Assembly: GCA_934307335.1 (NCBI GenBank)
Contig: CAKRCL010000048.1
Span: 1 to 12,767 of the forward strand
Direction of reading: 5' to 3'
Source: an uncultured Dorea sp.
Lineage (GTDB): Bacteria > Bacillota > Clostridia > Lachnospirales > Lachnospiraceae
Length of the DNA stretch: 12,767 nt
Every line of letters starts with the position of its first letter. Positions within the stretch are counted from its first letter, which is position 1. Positions 1-7,251 of this stretch are shown here, piece after piece. The notes below the pieces were generated by a model. It saw nothing but the letters and a program-made list of their open reading frames with translations. It had not been told where the DNA came from and did not search any database. Both the position numbers and the translations under genes were made by a program.

Positions 1-830
1 TAAGCTTCTCGCATAATATCTCGGATATGGAATTCTTTCGTGTTGCCGTAATCGTAAAGCAACAAGTCCTTCATGTTGATCGTACCGATGACATTGTCGG
101 TTGTATCTTCATAAATCGGAAGTCTTGTGAATTTGTCTTCGCGGAAAATATTGATCAGTTCCTCATATGTAGAATTGACATCGGCAAATGTTACGTGAAC
201 GCGTGGAACCATAACATCTTTTGCTTTGGCATCACCTAAATCTACTACATTGTAGATCATTTCCTTTTCTTCAGATTCAATTACGCCGTCTTCATGACTG
301 ACATTTACAATCGTACGAAGTTCGTTTTCGGTCATGGCGCGTTTGTGATCGTTCGGATCTACGCGTAAGATGAAAAGAACAACGTTCGTCAGACCATTGA
401 TAATGAAGATGAACGGTGTCATGATCTTCATAAATATATGGATGATTGGTGCATAAACTAAAGATACCTTCTCAGCGTGGATGGTAGCCATTGTCTTCGG
501 TGTGATTTCACCGAAAAGCAGGATTGCTACAGTTAAAATTCCGCTGGCAATTGCGACCATGGAACCACCGAGGCTGTAAGCCAGGGTCGTAGTCAGTGAT
601 GCGGCGGAAAGGTTAACAATGTTGTTGCCAATCAGTATTGCAGTTAGCATCTTGGCAGAATCATCCGTAATCTTTAATACAGTTTTTGCGTTTTTGTTGC
701 CTTCATCGGCAAGGTTGCGGATTCGAATTCGGTTCACTGTTGTAAGTGCAGTTTCCGCGGAAGAAAAGAAAGCAGAAAGTGCTAACAATACAAGCAGTAT
801 AATGAATAATATGGTATCATTCGAGTCCAA
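1..830 (-). CDS. CNNM/CBS-domain transport protein (HlyC/CorC family), 3' end cut off
   Basis: Reading the minus strand from a TTG start at 830-828 gives 276 codons with no stop before the window edge; the C-terminal part lies outside. The first ~30 residues are a membrane helix ending in SAFFSSAETAL, the hallmark of the CNNM (DUF21) domain. GNNIVNL (about 68-74) and LFGEITPKT (about 105-113) are further family motifs in membrane segments. From about residue 165 the chain turns cytosolic (TENELRTIV, then DVMVPR) and enters the first CBS repeat. The family is usually about 420-450 residues, so roughly a third is missing. Members are implicated in Mg2+/divalent cation export or homeostasis; the old haemolysin label is not supported as a function. 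The TTG start is chosen because AAGGAG (complement of 841-846) lies about 10 nt upstream and no ATG or GTG fits in frame nearby. Confidence 0.93.
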   Translation of the reverse strand, partial: MDSNDTILFIILLVLLALSAFFSSAETALTTVNRIRIRNLADEGNKNAKTVLKITDDSAKMLTAILIGNNIVNLSAASLTTTLAYSLGGSMVAIASGILTVAILLFGEITPKTMATIHAEKVSLVYAPIIHIFMKIMTPFIFIINGLTNVVLFILRVDPNDHKRAMTENELRTIVNVSHEDGVIESEEKEMIYNVVDLGDAKAKDVMVPRVHVTFADVNSTYEELINIFREDKFTRLPIYEDTTDNVIGTINMKDLLLYDYGNTKEFHIRDIMREA

Positions 831-871
831 TGATAAATCACTCCTTTTTTGATAATAGTGTAATTAACAGT

Positions 872-900
872 AATATACCGCATTTACGGGAAATTTGCAA
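872..900 (-). promoter_or_regulatory. SigA-type promoter for the CNNM gene
   Basis: On the minus strand TTGCAA (900-895) is followed after exactly 17 bp by TATATT (877-872). Transcription would start near 865, giving a leader of about 35 nt before the TTG start codon. It is divergent from the murB promoter about 60 bp away. Confidence 0.7.
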
Positions 901-961
901 GAAGAAAGGGAGTAAAGGCAGTGGAGAAAGCGACAAGGTAGCCAAAGTGTAGTGCGAGACG

Positions 962-990
962 TTGAATTTACGCATTTTTTATTGTATGAT
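962..990 (+). promoter_or_regulatory. SigA-type promoter of the murB-rapZ-whiA operon
   Basis: TTGAAT (962-967), a 17-bp spacer and TATGAT (985-990). The expected start is near 997, about 45 nt before the murB ATG. An upstream GTG at 1005 is in frame with murB but has no ribosome binding site and would sit almost at the transcript's 5' end. Confidence 0.75.
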
Positions 991-1040
991 AAAGCTATTC
1001 GAAAGTGTTAAGTAGATATGGGAGTATAGGAGTAGATTTT

Positions 1041-1952
1041 ATGAATCAGAACTTTTATGATAAGTTGAGTAATAGAATAGAACAGGACAGAATTTACATT
1101 GATGAACCGATGAGTTGTCATACTACATTTCGTGTGGGAGGAATGGCAGATTTTTTTGTAACGCCGAAGAATGCTAATGAGGTAAAAGATGCGATAGAGA
1201 TTTGCCGGGAGGAAGGTATGCCTTATTATATAATAGGAAATGGAAGCAATCTTCTTGTGTCTGACAAAGGATATCGTGGTGTGATCATTCAGATTTATAA
1301 GGAAATGAATGAAATTACAGTGGAAGATGGAAAAGTGAAAGCTCAAGCCGGAGCATTGCTTTCTGGGATTGCGGCAAAGGCACTTGCAGCAGAACTTACG
1401 GGATTTGAGTTTGCTTCCGGAATTCCGGGGACAATCGGAGGAGCCTGTGTGATGAATGCCGGAGCCTACGGCGGAGAGATGAAAGACGTACTGGAATCTG
1501 TGACAGTGCTTACAGGTGAAGGTGAGATTATAGAACTGGGACGTAACGAGCTGGAGCTTGGATACCGCACCAGCGTGATCGCGAAGAAAGGGTATATTGT
1601 ACTTGGAGCTGTGATGAAGCTGGAGCACGGAGACGCAGTAAATATCAAGGCTTATATGGATGAGCTGAAGGAAAAACGAGTGACGAAACAGCCGTTGGAA
1701 TATCCAAGTGCCGGAAGTACATTTAAACGTCCGGAAGGACATTTTGCGGGGAAACTGATAGAAGATGCAGGACTTCGAGGATTTCAGGTCGGAGGAGCAC
1801 AAGTGTCCGAGAAGCATTGTGGTTTTGTGATCAATCGCGATCATGCGACGGCAGCAGATATTATGGAACTGATGAGACAGGTGCAGATGCGCGTGAAGGA
1901 GAATTCCGGCGTGGATTTGGAGCCGGAAGTGAAAAGATTAGGGGACGAATAA
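1041..1952 (+). CDS. murB: UDP-N-acetylenolpyruvoylglucosamine reductase MurB
   Basis: FAD-dependent enzyme that reduces UDP-GlcNAc-enolpyruvate with NADPH to UDP-MurNAc, the second committed step of peptidoglycan precursor synthesis, in the cytosol. The 303-residue product shows the FAD-binding segment GNGSNLL (66-72), SGIPGTIGGACVMNAGAYGG near the middle, YRTS with Arg176, AGSTFKRP with the proton-donating Ser226, and LEPEV with Glu296 near the C terminus. These match the catalytic Arg/Ser/Glu set known for MurB. Length and motifs fit the Firmicutes (type II) form. The ATG at 1041 is preferred over the in-frame GTG at 1005 because AGGAG (1028-1032) lies 8 nt before it. It is the first gene of a tight operon; only one base separates its stop from rapZ. 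Confidence 0.97.
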   Translation: MNQNFYDKLSNRIEQDRIYIDEPMSCHTTFRVGGMADFFVTPKNANEVKDAIEICREEGMPYYIIGNGSNLLVSDKGYRGVIIQIYKEMNEITVEDGKVKAQAGALLSGIAAKALAAELTGFEFASGIPGTIGGACVMNAGAYGGEMKDVLESVTVLTGEGEIIELGRNELELGYRTSVIAKKGYIVLGAVMKLEHGDAVNIKAYMDELKEKRVTKQPLEYPSAGSTFKRPEGHFAGKLIEDAGLRGFQVGGAQVSEKHCGFVINRDHATAADIMELMRQVQMRVKENSGVDLEPEVKRLGDE

Positions 1953-1953
1953 G

Positions 1954-2835
1954 ATGAGACTTGTAATTGTGACTGGAATGTCCGGAGCCGGAAAAAGTAC
2001 AGCACTTAAAATGCTGGAAGATATGGGATATTTTTGTGTGGATAATCTTCCGGTACCGTTAATTCCGAAATTTGCAGAGCTTTTGGATGTGCCGGGAAGC
2101 GAGCTGAATAAAGCAGCACTTGGTGTGGATATAAGAAGTGGGCAGAGTTTTCAAGAACTGGAAAATGTGTTGGATCTGTTGGATGAAAGTGGGTGCAAAT
2201 ATGAGATTTTATATTTGGAATCCAGCGATGATGTCCTTGTAAAAAGATATAAAGAAACGAGACGTTTTCATCCTTTGGCAGGAAGTGATGGACGTGTGGA
2301 AGATGGTCTGAAGAAAGAACGTGAACTTCTTGGATTTTTAAAGAAAAAAGCAAATTATCTCGTGGATACCAGCCACATGCTTACAAGAGAACTGAAAGCA
2401 GAGTTAAATAAAATATTTGTACAGAATAAAGAATACAAAAATCTTTATGTTACAGTTCTTTCGTTTGGATTTAAATATGGAATTCCGAATGATGCGGATT
2501 TGGTGTTTGATGTGCGTTTTCTGCCGAATCCATATTATATAGAAGAATTACGTCCGATGAGTGGAAATGATAAAGCAGTCCGCGACTATGTTATGAACAA
2601 CGAAATTGCAAAGGCATTTTTATCAAAGCTTACGGATATGGTGGAATTTTTGATACCGAATTACATTTCTGAAGGAAAGACCCAGCTTGTAATTGGAATT
2701 GGCTGCACCGGTGGAAAACATCGCTCTGTAACTCTTGCAAATGAATTATACGAAGCGTTGAAGAAAACGGAGAGCTATGGAGTTCGCATTGAGCACAGAG
2801 ATATTGGAAAAGATGCGATCACGAAGGCAAAATAG
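1954..2835 (+). CDS. rapZ: RapZ/YvcJ family nucleotide-binding protein
   Basis: The 293-residue protein starts with a P-loop, TGMSGAGKST (7-16), followed by the family segment GYFCVDNLP. The C-terminal domain carries the conserved GCTGGKHRSV (250-259). In E. coli RapZ this domain binds the sRNA GlmZ and senses glucosamine-6-phosphate; in B. subtilis the homologue YvcJ is a nucleotide-binding protein linked to competence. The role in this lineage is therefore inferred to be regulatory, probably tied to cell-wall or amino-sugar metabolism, and is not certain. It begins one base after the murB stop, so the two are almost certainly co-transcribed and translationally coupled. The gene often found next, glmR/yvcK, is absent here: whiA follows directly. 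Confidence 0.95.
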   Translation: MRLVIVTGMSGAGKSTALKMLEDMGYFCVDNLPVPLIPKFAELLDVPGSELNKAALGVDIRSGQSFQELENVLDLLDESGCKYEILYLESSDDVLVKRYKETRRFHPLAGSDGRVEDGLKKERELLGFLKKKANYLVDTSHMLTRELKAELNKIFVQNKEYKNLYVTVLSFGFKYGIPNDADLVFDVRFLPNPYYIEELRPMSGNDKAVRDYVMNNEIAKAFLSKLTDMVEFLIPNYISEGKTQLVIGIGCTGGKHRSVTLANELYEALKKTESYGVRIEHRDIGKDAITKAK

Positions 2836-2844
2836 GTGATGGTT

Positions 2845-3723
2845 ATGTCGTTTTCGGGAAAAATAAAAGAGGAACTCGCAGATCATATTGCGAAAGCAAG
2901 ACATTGTAATCTGGCAGAATTAACTGCAATATTACATATGTGTGGAGAGTTCAAAGAAGATAAAAATGGTGTATGTGAGTTGCGTTTTCGATCAGAAAAT
3001 TATCTGGTAGCGAGAAAGTGCTTTACATTGATGGAAAAAACATTTAATATAGAAGCTGATACCGCAGTCCGAAGAAATATGGCGAATGGAAGCAAGAGCT
3101 ATTTTATATGCTGGAAGGGTGAGGAACTACTGGCGATAAAACATGCGATTGTTCAGGCTGTGTGTTGCAAGAGAGCTTACATCCGAGGTGCATTTATTGC
3201 AGCAGGATCTATGAGTGACCCAAGCAAATCATATCATTTTGAGATTGTATGCGGAGAGCTTGCACAGGCAGAATATGTACGGGATATGATCAACAGCTTC
3301 GATTTAGATGCGAAGATCGTACCTCGAAAGAAAACTTTCGTTGTATATCTTAAGGAAGGCTCTCAGATAGTGGATGTCCTGAATATCATGGAAGCGCATG
3401 TAGCACTTATGGAATTAGAGAATGTCCGGATTCTGAAAGAGATGCGGAATTCAGTAAATCGAAAAGTCAATTGTGAGACGGCCAATATTAATAAGACGGT
3501 ATCGGCCGCTGTAAGACAGATGGAAGATATTGTCTATGTCCGGGACACGGTTGGACTCGATTACTTGCCAGAGGGATTGAGAGACGTTGCCCTTACGCGT
3601 CTTGAAAATCCGGATGCAACTTTGAAGGAACTGGGAAATCTCATGTCGGAGCCAGTCGGAAAATCGGGGGTAAATCACCGGCTGAGAAAGATTAGTGAGA
3701 TGGCAGATAAGTTAAGGGGATAA
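2845..3723 (+). CDS. whiA: WhiA-family DNA-binding regulator
   Basis: The 292-residue protein begins MSFSGKIKEEL, the usual WhiA N terminus. Around 109-135 it has CKRAYIRGAFIAAGSMSDP, the LAGLIDADG-like core typical of the family and lacking nuclease activity. The C-terminal third (ETANINKT, then LKELGNLM with GVNHRLRKI) is the helix-turn-helix part. In actinomycetes WhiA controls sporulation-related cell division; in Firmicutes it influences division and chromosome segregation. Three in-frame starts are possible: GTG 2836, ATG 2839 and ATG 2845. The last is chosen because it gives the conserved MSFSGK start and AGGTG (2834-2838) lies 6 nt upstream. It overlaps no neighbour; rapZ stops at 2835 and the HPr-like gene starts 15 bp after its own stop. 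Confidence 0.95.
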   Translation: MSFSGKIKEELADHIAKARHCNLAELTAILHMCGEFKEDKNGVCELRFRSENYLVARKCFTLMEKTFNIEADTAVRRNMANGSKSYFICWKGEELLAIKHAIVQAVCCKRAYIRGAFIAAGSMSDPSKSYHFEIVCGELAQAEYVRDMINSFDLDAKIVPRKKTFVVYLKEGSQIVDVLNIMEAHVALMELENVRILKEMRNSVNRKVNCETANINKTVSAAVRQMEDIVYVRDTVGLDYLPEGLRDVALTRLENPDATLKELGNLMSEPVGKSGVNHRLRKISEMADKLRG

Positions 3724-3738
3724 TTAAGGAGGATTTAT

Positions 3739-4002
3739 ATGATTAAGAAACCTGTTACACTTCAGTCAGATCTGGATATGGAGTCCAGACCGATCGCACA
3801 TCTTGTGCAGGAGGCAAGCCAGTATGACAGTACGGTGTACATTGAGATGGATAACATGAAGATTAATGTCAAGAGTATTATGGGGATGATGGCATTACAG
3901 TCACATCAGCCGGGAAAGGGTACAAATATTACCCTGATCGCTGACGGAGAAGATGAAGAGCAGGCTGTAAATGGAGTAGAGTCCTTTCTGCTTGCGCACT
4001 AA
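3739..4002 (+). CDS. Crh-like HPr-domain protein with Glu in place of His15
   Basis: An 87-residue protein of HPr size and fold. Aligned without gaps to HPr, residues 12-18 (LDMESRP) correspond to the active-site loop GIHARP, so position 15, the histidine phosphorylated by enzyme I, is Glu15. The regulatory site is intact: NVKSIMGMMAL places Ser46 exactly where HPr kinase acts. B. subtilis Crh has Gln15 with Ser46 and also lies just downstream of whiA, so by motif and synteny this is the Crh position. The likely role is as a signalling partner in carbon catabolite regulation, not a PTS phosphocarrier; that is inference. A strong ribosome binding site (AAGGAGG, about 3727-3733) precedes the ATG, and an intrinsic terminator follows, so this is the last gene of the murB operon. 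Many automatic annotations would call it a phosphocarrier HPr. Confidence 0.88.
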   Translation: MIKKPVTLQSDLDMESRPIAHLVQEASQYDSTVYIEMDNMKINVKSIMGMMALQSHQPGKGTNITLIADGEDEEQAVNGVESFLLAH

Positions 4003-4027
4003 AGAGCAGGATACATAGATATATGGG

Positions 4028-4055
4028 AAAAGAGGGCAGATGATGCCCTCTTTTT
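4028..4055 (+). terminator. Rho-independent terminator ending the murB-whiA operon
   Basis: AAAAGAGGGCA (4028-4038) pairs perfectly with TGCCCTCTTTT (4044-4054) around the 5-nt loop GATGA, with a run of T at the 3' side. Confidence 0.92.
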
Positions 4056-4122
4056 GGAATTGTACGACAAGTCAAAGCCAGAACCTGGCGAAGAATATAA
4101 AAATACATGGAGGAGATATCAG

Positions 4123-5079
4123 ATGAAGAGACTATTATTTGTATACAATCCACATGCAGGAAAAGAGATGTTGAAACCAAGGTTATCGGATGTATTGGAT
4201 ATATTTGTAAAAGCTGGATATGAAGTGACCGTTCATCCGACACAGGCTTACCGTGACGCATATTATCAGATTAAAGAATACGAGGTTGGAAAATATGATC
4301 AAATTGTGTGCGGCGGAGGCGATGGAACGATTGATGAAGTAGCGACGGGTATGATGAAACGTCGGGAAAAGGGGATGGACGTTGTGCCGATTGGATATAT
4401 TCCGGCAGGTACGACCAATGACTTTGCGAAAAGTCTGCACATTCCGAGACGTGTCCTTGGAGCTGCGGACAATGCGGTGAAAGGGGTACCGTTCCCGTGT
4501 GATATCGGAAAATTTAACGATAATGTGTTTGTGTATATTGCAGCATTTGGAATCTTTACAGATGTTTCCTATGAGACGGATCAGGCTGTAAAAAATGTGC
4601 TTGGTCATATGGCTTATATTTTGGAAGGTGCGAAGAGAATTTTTAATGTACCATCTTATAAGATCAGAGTAGAACATGACGGAGAAGTGATTGAGGATGA
4701 GTTTATCTTTGGAATGGTAACGAATTCAAGATCGGTCGGCGGATTTTCTAATATGGTCGGAAAAGATATTGTCTTCGATGACGGCTTATTTGAAGTAACA
4801 TTAATTAAGACACCAAAGAATCCGATCGCACTACAGGAAATCTTGGCAGCTCTTTTAATTGAACAGGTCGATACAAAGCATATGTATACATTTAAGACCG
4901 GTAAGATTACATTTGATTCGGTGGAAGAAATCCCATGGACACTCGATGGCGAATTTGGCGGTGAACAGGATTTTGTAGAGATTCAAAATATTCAGAAAGC
5001 AATTGAAATCATGGTGCCGGAAGAACATGCACTGGATTTGAGTGTAAAAAAACAACTAACAGAAAATAAAGAAGACTAA
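4123..5079 (+). CDS. Diacylglycerol/lipid kinase family protein (DgkB/YegS type)
   Basis: The 318-residue soluble kinase phosphorylates a lipid, in the best-known Gram-positive member (DgkB) diacylglycerol to phosphatidic acid, recycling lipid left by lipoteichoic acid synthesis. Visible motifs are YNPHAGK (8-14), the nucleotide-binding GGGDGT (64-69), GYIPAGTTNDFAKSL, DDGLFEV (219-225) and LDGE with Glu277, which corresponds to the catalytic acidic residue near the C terminus. The substrate is not proven by sequence. The frame is open back to 4054, but that would place the start inside the preceding terminator; ATG 4123 has GGAGGA (4109-4114) 8 nt upstream and gives the family's normal MKRLLFVYNPHAGK start. 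I saw no convincing promoter in the 67-bp gap. The NSS transporter starts 29 bp after its stop and is probably co-transcribed. Confidence 0.93.
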   Translation: MKRLLFVYNPHAGKEMLKPRLSDVLDIFVKAGYEVTVHPTQAYRDAYYQIKEYEVGKYDQIVCGGGDGTIDEVATGMMKRREKGMDVVPIGYIPAGTTNDFAKSLHIPRRVLGAADNAVKGVPFPCDIGKFNDNVFVYIAAFGIFTDVSYETDQAVKNVLGHMAYILEGAKRIFNVPSYKIRVEHDGEVIEDEFIFGMVTNSRSVGGFSNMVGKDIVFDDGLFEVTLIKTPKNPIALQEILAALLIEQVDTKHMYTFKTGKITFDSVEEIPWTLDGEFGGEQDFVEIQNIQKAIEIMVPEEHALDLSVKKQLTENKED

Positions 5080-5108
5080 AATATTATAAAAAGGAAGAGA
5101 ACAAAAAA

Positions 5109-6482
5109 GTGGAGACTAGAGAAAAATTTTCATCAAGGCTGGGATTTATCCTCATGTCTGCAGGCTGTGCGATCGGTCTGGGAAATGTATGGAGATTCCC
5201 TTATATCACAGGAGTATACGGAGGAGGAGCATTTGTACTATTGTATCTGTTCTTTCTTTTGATTCTGGGACTCCCGATTATTGTTATGGAATTTGCAGTC
5301 GGACGAGGTAGTCAGAAAAGTATTGCAAAGTCTTTTAATGAATTAGAACCAAAAGGAAGTAAGTGGCACATTTACAGTTATTTTGGAATTGCAGGAAATT
5401 ATCTTTTGATGATGTTCTATACGACAATTGGCGGATGGATGCTGGCATATTTTGTAAAGATGGTAAAAGGTGATTTTGTTGGAGCTGACACAAAACAGGT
5501 AGAGGCGATTTTCGGAGAGCTGACTTCTAACAGAAATGAAATGCTGTTCTGGATGATATTGATTTCTGTGCTGGGGCTTATCGTGTGTTCTATGGGGCTT
5601 CAAAATGGTGTCGAAAAAATGACAAAAATTATGATGTCCAGTTTGTTTGTAATTATGTTGATTCTAGTTGCCAGGGCAATGACGCTGGATGGTGCTTTGG
5701 ATGGATTGAGATTCTATTTGTTCCCTGATTTTGGGAAAATGGCGGAAAATGGATTCAAAGAAGCAGTATTTGCAGCTATGGGTCAATCGTTCTTTACATT
5801 GAGCGCCGGGATCGGAGCACTTGCAATTTTTGGAAGCTATATCGGAAAAGAGAGGCGGCTGGCAGGTGAGGCAATCAGTATTACGGTTTTGGATACAATT
5901 GTAGCACTTGTGGCAGGGCTGATTATTTTTCCATCCTGTTTTGCGTTTGATGTGAATCCGGGACAAGGACCTGGACTTGTATTTGTAACATTGCCGAATG
6001 TATTTCGTGAGATGAAAGGTGGAAGAATATGGGGTTCATTGTTCTTTTTGTTTATGTCATTTGCGGCATTTTCTACAATTATCGCAGTGTTCCAGAACAT
6101 CATTCAGTTTGCAAGAGATATGTGGGGGATTTCGTTAAAGAAGTCAGTGCTGATTAATGGAGTGTTATTGATTATTCTGGCGGTACCATGTGTACTGGGA
6201 ATGACGGACTGGTCCGGTTTTGCGATTGGCGGAAAGAATATTATGGATATCGAGGACTTTTTGGTAAGTAATAATCTGCTTCCGATTGGTTCATTGGTGT
6301 ACCTGCTTTTTTGCGTGACAAGATATGGCTGGGGTTGGGATAACTTTATAAAAGAAGCCAATACCGGAGCTGGTATTAAATTCCCGACAAATAGAATCAT
6401 TCGAGTTTATTTGACATTTATATTGCCACTGATCGTGCTGTTTATATTTGTGCAGGGCTATTGGGGCTTGATCGCAGGATAG
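5109..6482 (+). CDS. Sodium-dependent amino acid transporter, NSS/SNF family (11-TM, MhsT-like)
   Basis: The 457-residue membrane protein couples Na+ entry to uptake of a small amine or amino acid. The N terminus RLGFILMSAGCAIGLGNVWR is the unwound first membrane helix of the LeuT fold; Ala21 and Asn26 align with the Na+-site residues Ala22 and Asn27 of LeuT, and GNVWRFPY is the family signature. GGGAF follows in the loop, and GIGALAIFGSYIG marks a later core helix. The chain ends shortly after one more hydrophobic helix, so I count about 11 helices, as in MhsT, rather than the 12 of LeuT. Substrate cannot be told from sequence. GTG 5109 is the start, preceded by AGGAAGAG about 10 nt upstream; no in-frame ATG fits the conserved N terminus better. 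It follows the lipid kinase closely and is closed by a long hairpin terminator. Confidence 0.93.
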   Translation: METREKFSSRLGFILMSAGCAIGLGNVWRFPYITGVYGGGAFVLLYLFFLLILGLPIIVMEFAVGRGSQKSIAKSFNELEPKGSKWHIYSYFGIAGNYLLMMFYTTIGGWMLAYFVKMVKGDFVGADTKQVEAIFGELTSNRNEMLFWMILISVLGLIVCSMGLQNGVEKMTKIMMSSLFVIMLILVARAMTLDGALDGLRFYLFPDFGKMAENGFKEAVFAAMGQSFFTLSAGIGALAIFGSYIGKERRLAGEAISITVLDTIVALVAGLIIFPSCFAFDVNPGQGPGLVFVTLPNVFREMKGGRIWGSLFFLFMSFAAFSTIIAVFQNIIQFARDMWGISLKKSVLINGVLLIILAVPCVLGMTDWSGFAIGGKNIMDIEDFLVSNNLLPIGSLVYLLFCVTRYGWGWDNFIKEANTGAGIKFPTNRIIRVYLTFILPLIVLFIFVQGYWGLIAG

Positions 6483-6524
6483 GACATAGAAATCGCTTGC
6501 TTAGATTACAATGTTGTATAAACA

Positions 6525-6582
6525 AAAAGTGTTATATCTGAATTCAATACCCAGAGAATTCCAATATAACACTTTTGTTTTG
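6525..6582 (+). terminator. Long inverted-repeat terminator after the NSS transporter
   Basis: AAAAGTGTTATAT (6525-6537) pairs with ATATAACACTTTT (6564-6576). After a 2-nt internal mismatch the stem continues with GAATTC (6540-6545) and GAATTC (6556-6561) around a 10-nt loop. The T-rich 3' flank (TTTTGTTTT) fits plus-strand termination; A-rich sequence on the left would also give a T-run on the minus strand, so it may act in both directions. Confidence 0.75.
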
Positions 6583-6737
6583 TCACGACAGTTGTAGTTA
6601 AATGAAAGCGATTTTTATTGTGTACAAGTCATTCGTGCTTTTTGTTTTTTTATGAACACTGCGATTTGAACAGATGAGTTTGCTGTATTGTGAAGTCGGA
6701 ATGTCGGATACGTCCCTGCAAAATGTCGGAATTTGAG
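6583..6737. other. Intergenic stretch with three short GTCGGA direct repeats
   Basis: No protein gene or convincing promoter is visible between the transporter terminator and the tRNA promoter. GTCGGAAT (6695-6702), ATGTCGGA (6701-6708) and ATGTCGGAAT (6723-6732) form a small cluster of direct repeats; two copies overlap and the third starts 22 bp after the second. A short reading frame on the minus strand here has no ribosome binding site. Confidence 0.4.
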
Positions 6738-6803
6738 AAAAAAATAAAAAAGTTAAAAAAATTGAAAAAAGTGCTTGCATTATGGGGAAACCTTTGCTAT
6801 ACT
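6738..6803 (+). promoter_or_regulatory. Strong tRNA promoter with upstream A-tracts (UP-element-like)
   Basis: TTGCAT (6775-6780), a 17-bp spacer and TATACT (6798-6803). Four A-tracts (6738-6744, 6746-6751, 6755-6761, 6765-6770) lie directly upstream of the -35, where the RNA polymerase alpha subunits bind in stable-RNA promoters. Transcription should begin near 6810, about 44 nt before the mature tRNA. Confidence 0.8.
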
Positions 6804-6853
6804 AAGCAAGTACCGAACGCGAGGGTACAAAATAAAACACAAAAAACTGATAT

Positions 6854-6925
6854 GGCTCCGTGGTCAAGCGGTCAAGACGCTAGCCTCTCACGCTGGAATC
6901 AGGGGTTCGATTCCCCTCGGAGTCA
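6854..6925 (+). tRNA. tRNA-Glu (anticodon CUC)
   Basis: A 72-nt cloverleaf: acceptor GGCTCCG pairs with CGGAGTC (one G-U), the D-arm contains GTCAAGCGGTCAAGAC, the anticodon stem CTAGC/GCTGG holds the loop CTCTCAC with anticodon CTC, and the T-arm is AGGGG-TTCGATT-CCCCT. The discriminator base is A and the 3' CCA is not encoded. It reads GAG codons. It appears to be a single-gene transcript with its own promoter and terminator. Confidence 0.95.
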
Positions 6926-6927
6926 CT

Positions 6928-6957
6928 AAAATCCACAGATTAATCTGTGGATTTTTT
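6928..6957 (+). terminator. Terminator of the tRNA-Glu transcript
   Basis: ATCCACAGA (6931-6939) and TCTGTGGAT (6944-6952) form a perfect stem with a TTAA loop, extended by AAA/TTT outside and followed by T to 6957. Confidence 0.92.
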
Positions 6958-6968
6958 ATACTATAAAA

Positions 6969-7086
6969 AAGAAAGACCGCCTGTGGTGTTCTCTTGATTC
7001 AAGATTTCAAGAGAGACATATTGGAGGTCATAATAAAGTTCAAAAAATATCCTGCCTCTCAAAGTTTGAGGGGCAGGTATTTTTTT
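6969..7086 (+). ncRNA. Possible structured small RNA ending in a terminator
   Basis: No reading frame fits this stretch, yet it can fold in a nested way. GACCGCC (6975-6981) can pair with GGAGGTC (7023-7029) with one mismatch, enclosing TCTCTTGA (6990-6997) paired to TCAAGAGA (7007-7014); a strong terminator follows at 7051. The GGAGG on the 3' side looks like a ribosome binding site but no start codon lies after it. A TATACT (6957-6962) and an overlapping TATAAA precede it, without a good -35 box. It could be an sRNA, read-through from the tRNA, or the remnant of an attenuator. I do not recognise a known RNA family. Confidence 0.3.
7051..7086 (+). terminator. Strong intrinsic terminator
   Basis: CCTGCCTCTCAA (7051-7062) pairs with TTGAGGGGCAGG (7066-7077) with one G-U pair and an AGT loop; TATTTTTTT follows. 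The tRNA already has its own terminator, so this one implies another transcript. The following 7087-7210 shows nothing recognisable. Confidence 0.88.
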
Positions 7087-7211
7087 AGGATTTGGAACAA
7101 AAAAAGATGAAGCAATACGTTAAACTGTCAATATAAACGAAAGGATACCACATTTTCCTATTTTCTGCGGCTGTGATAAACCAATGCCTTGAAAAAAATT
7201 TAGGGTGGGGG

Positions 7212-7220
7212 TGGTATAAT
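7212..7220 (+). promoter_or_regulatory. Extended -10 promoter of the CFI-box gene pair
   Basis: TGG followed by TATAAT (7215-7220) is an extended -10 box. No good -35 is found at 17 bp (A-rich); TTGAAA lies at a 20-bp spacing. It gives a leader of about 25 nt before the ATG at 7252. Confidence 0.55.
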
Positions 7221-7251
7221 TGTAAAAATAATATGAAGGAGTGGAAAAATT

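Noticed and set aside
1008..1844. Long minus-strand open frame opposite murB
   Set aside because: It lies antisense to a gene with clear motifs, has no family features and no ribosome binding site.
4054..4122. Longer lipid kinase beginning at TTG 4054
   Set aside because: That start lies in the T-run of the preceding terminator, and the extra 23 residues precede the normal family N terminus.
6602..6617. cre-like site ATGAAAGCGATTTTTA (CcpA operator)
   Set aside because: It matches the core but misses the conserved CA at the right end, and it lies about 160 bp from the nearest promoter with no target gene.
6690..6929. Open frames on the plus strand crossing the tRNA (79 and 63 codons)
   Set aside because: They run through the tRNA-Glu promoter and the tRNA itself, and have no ribosome binding site; the sequence is fully explained by the tRNA.
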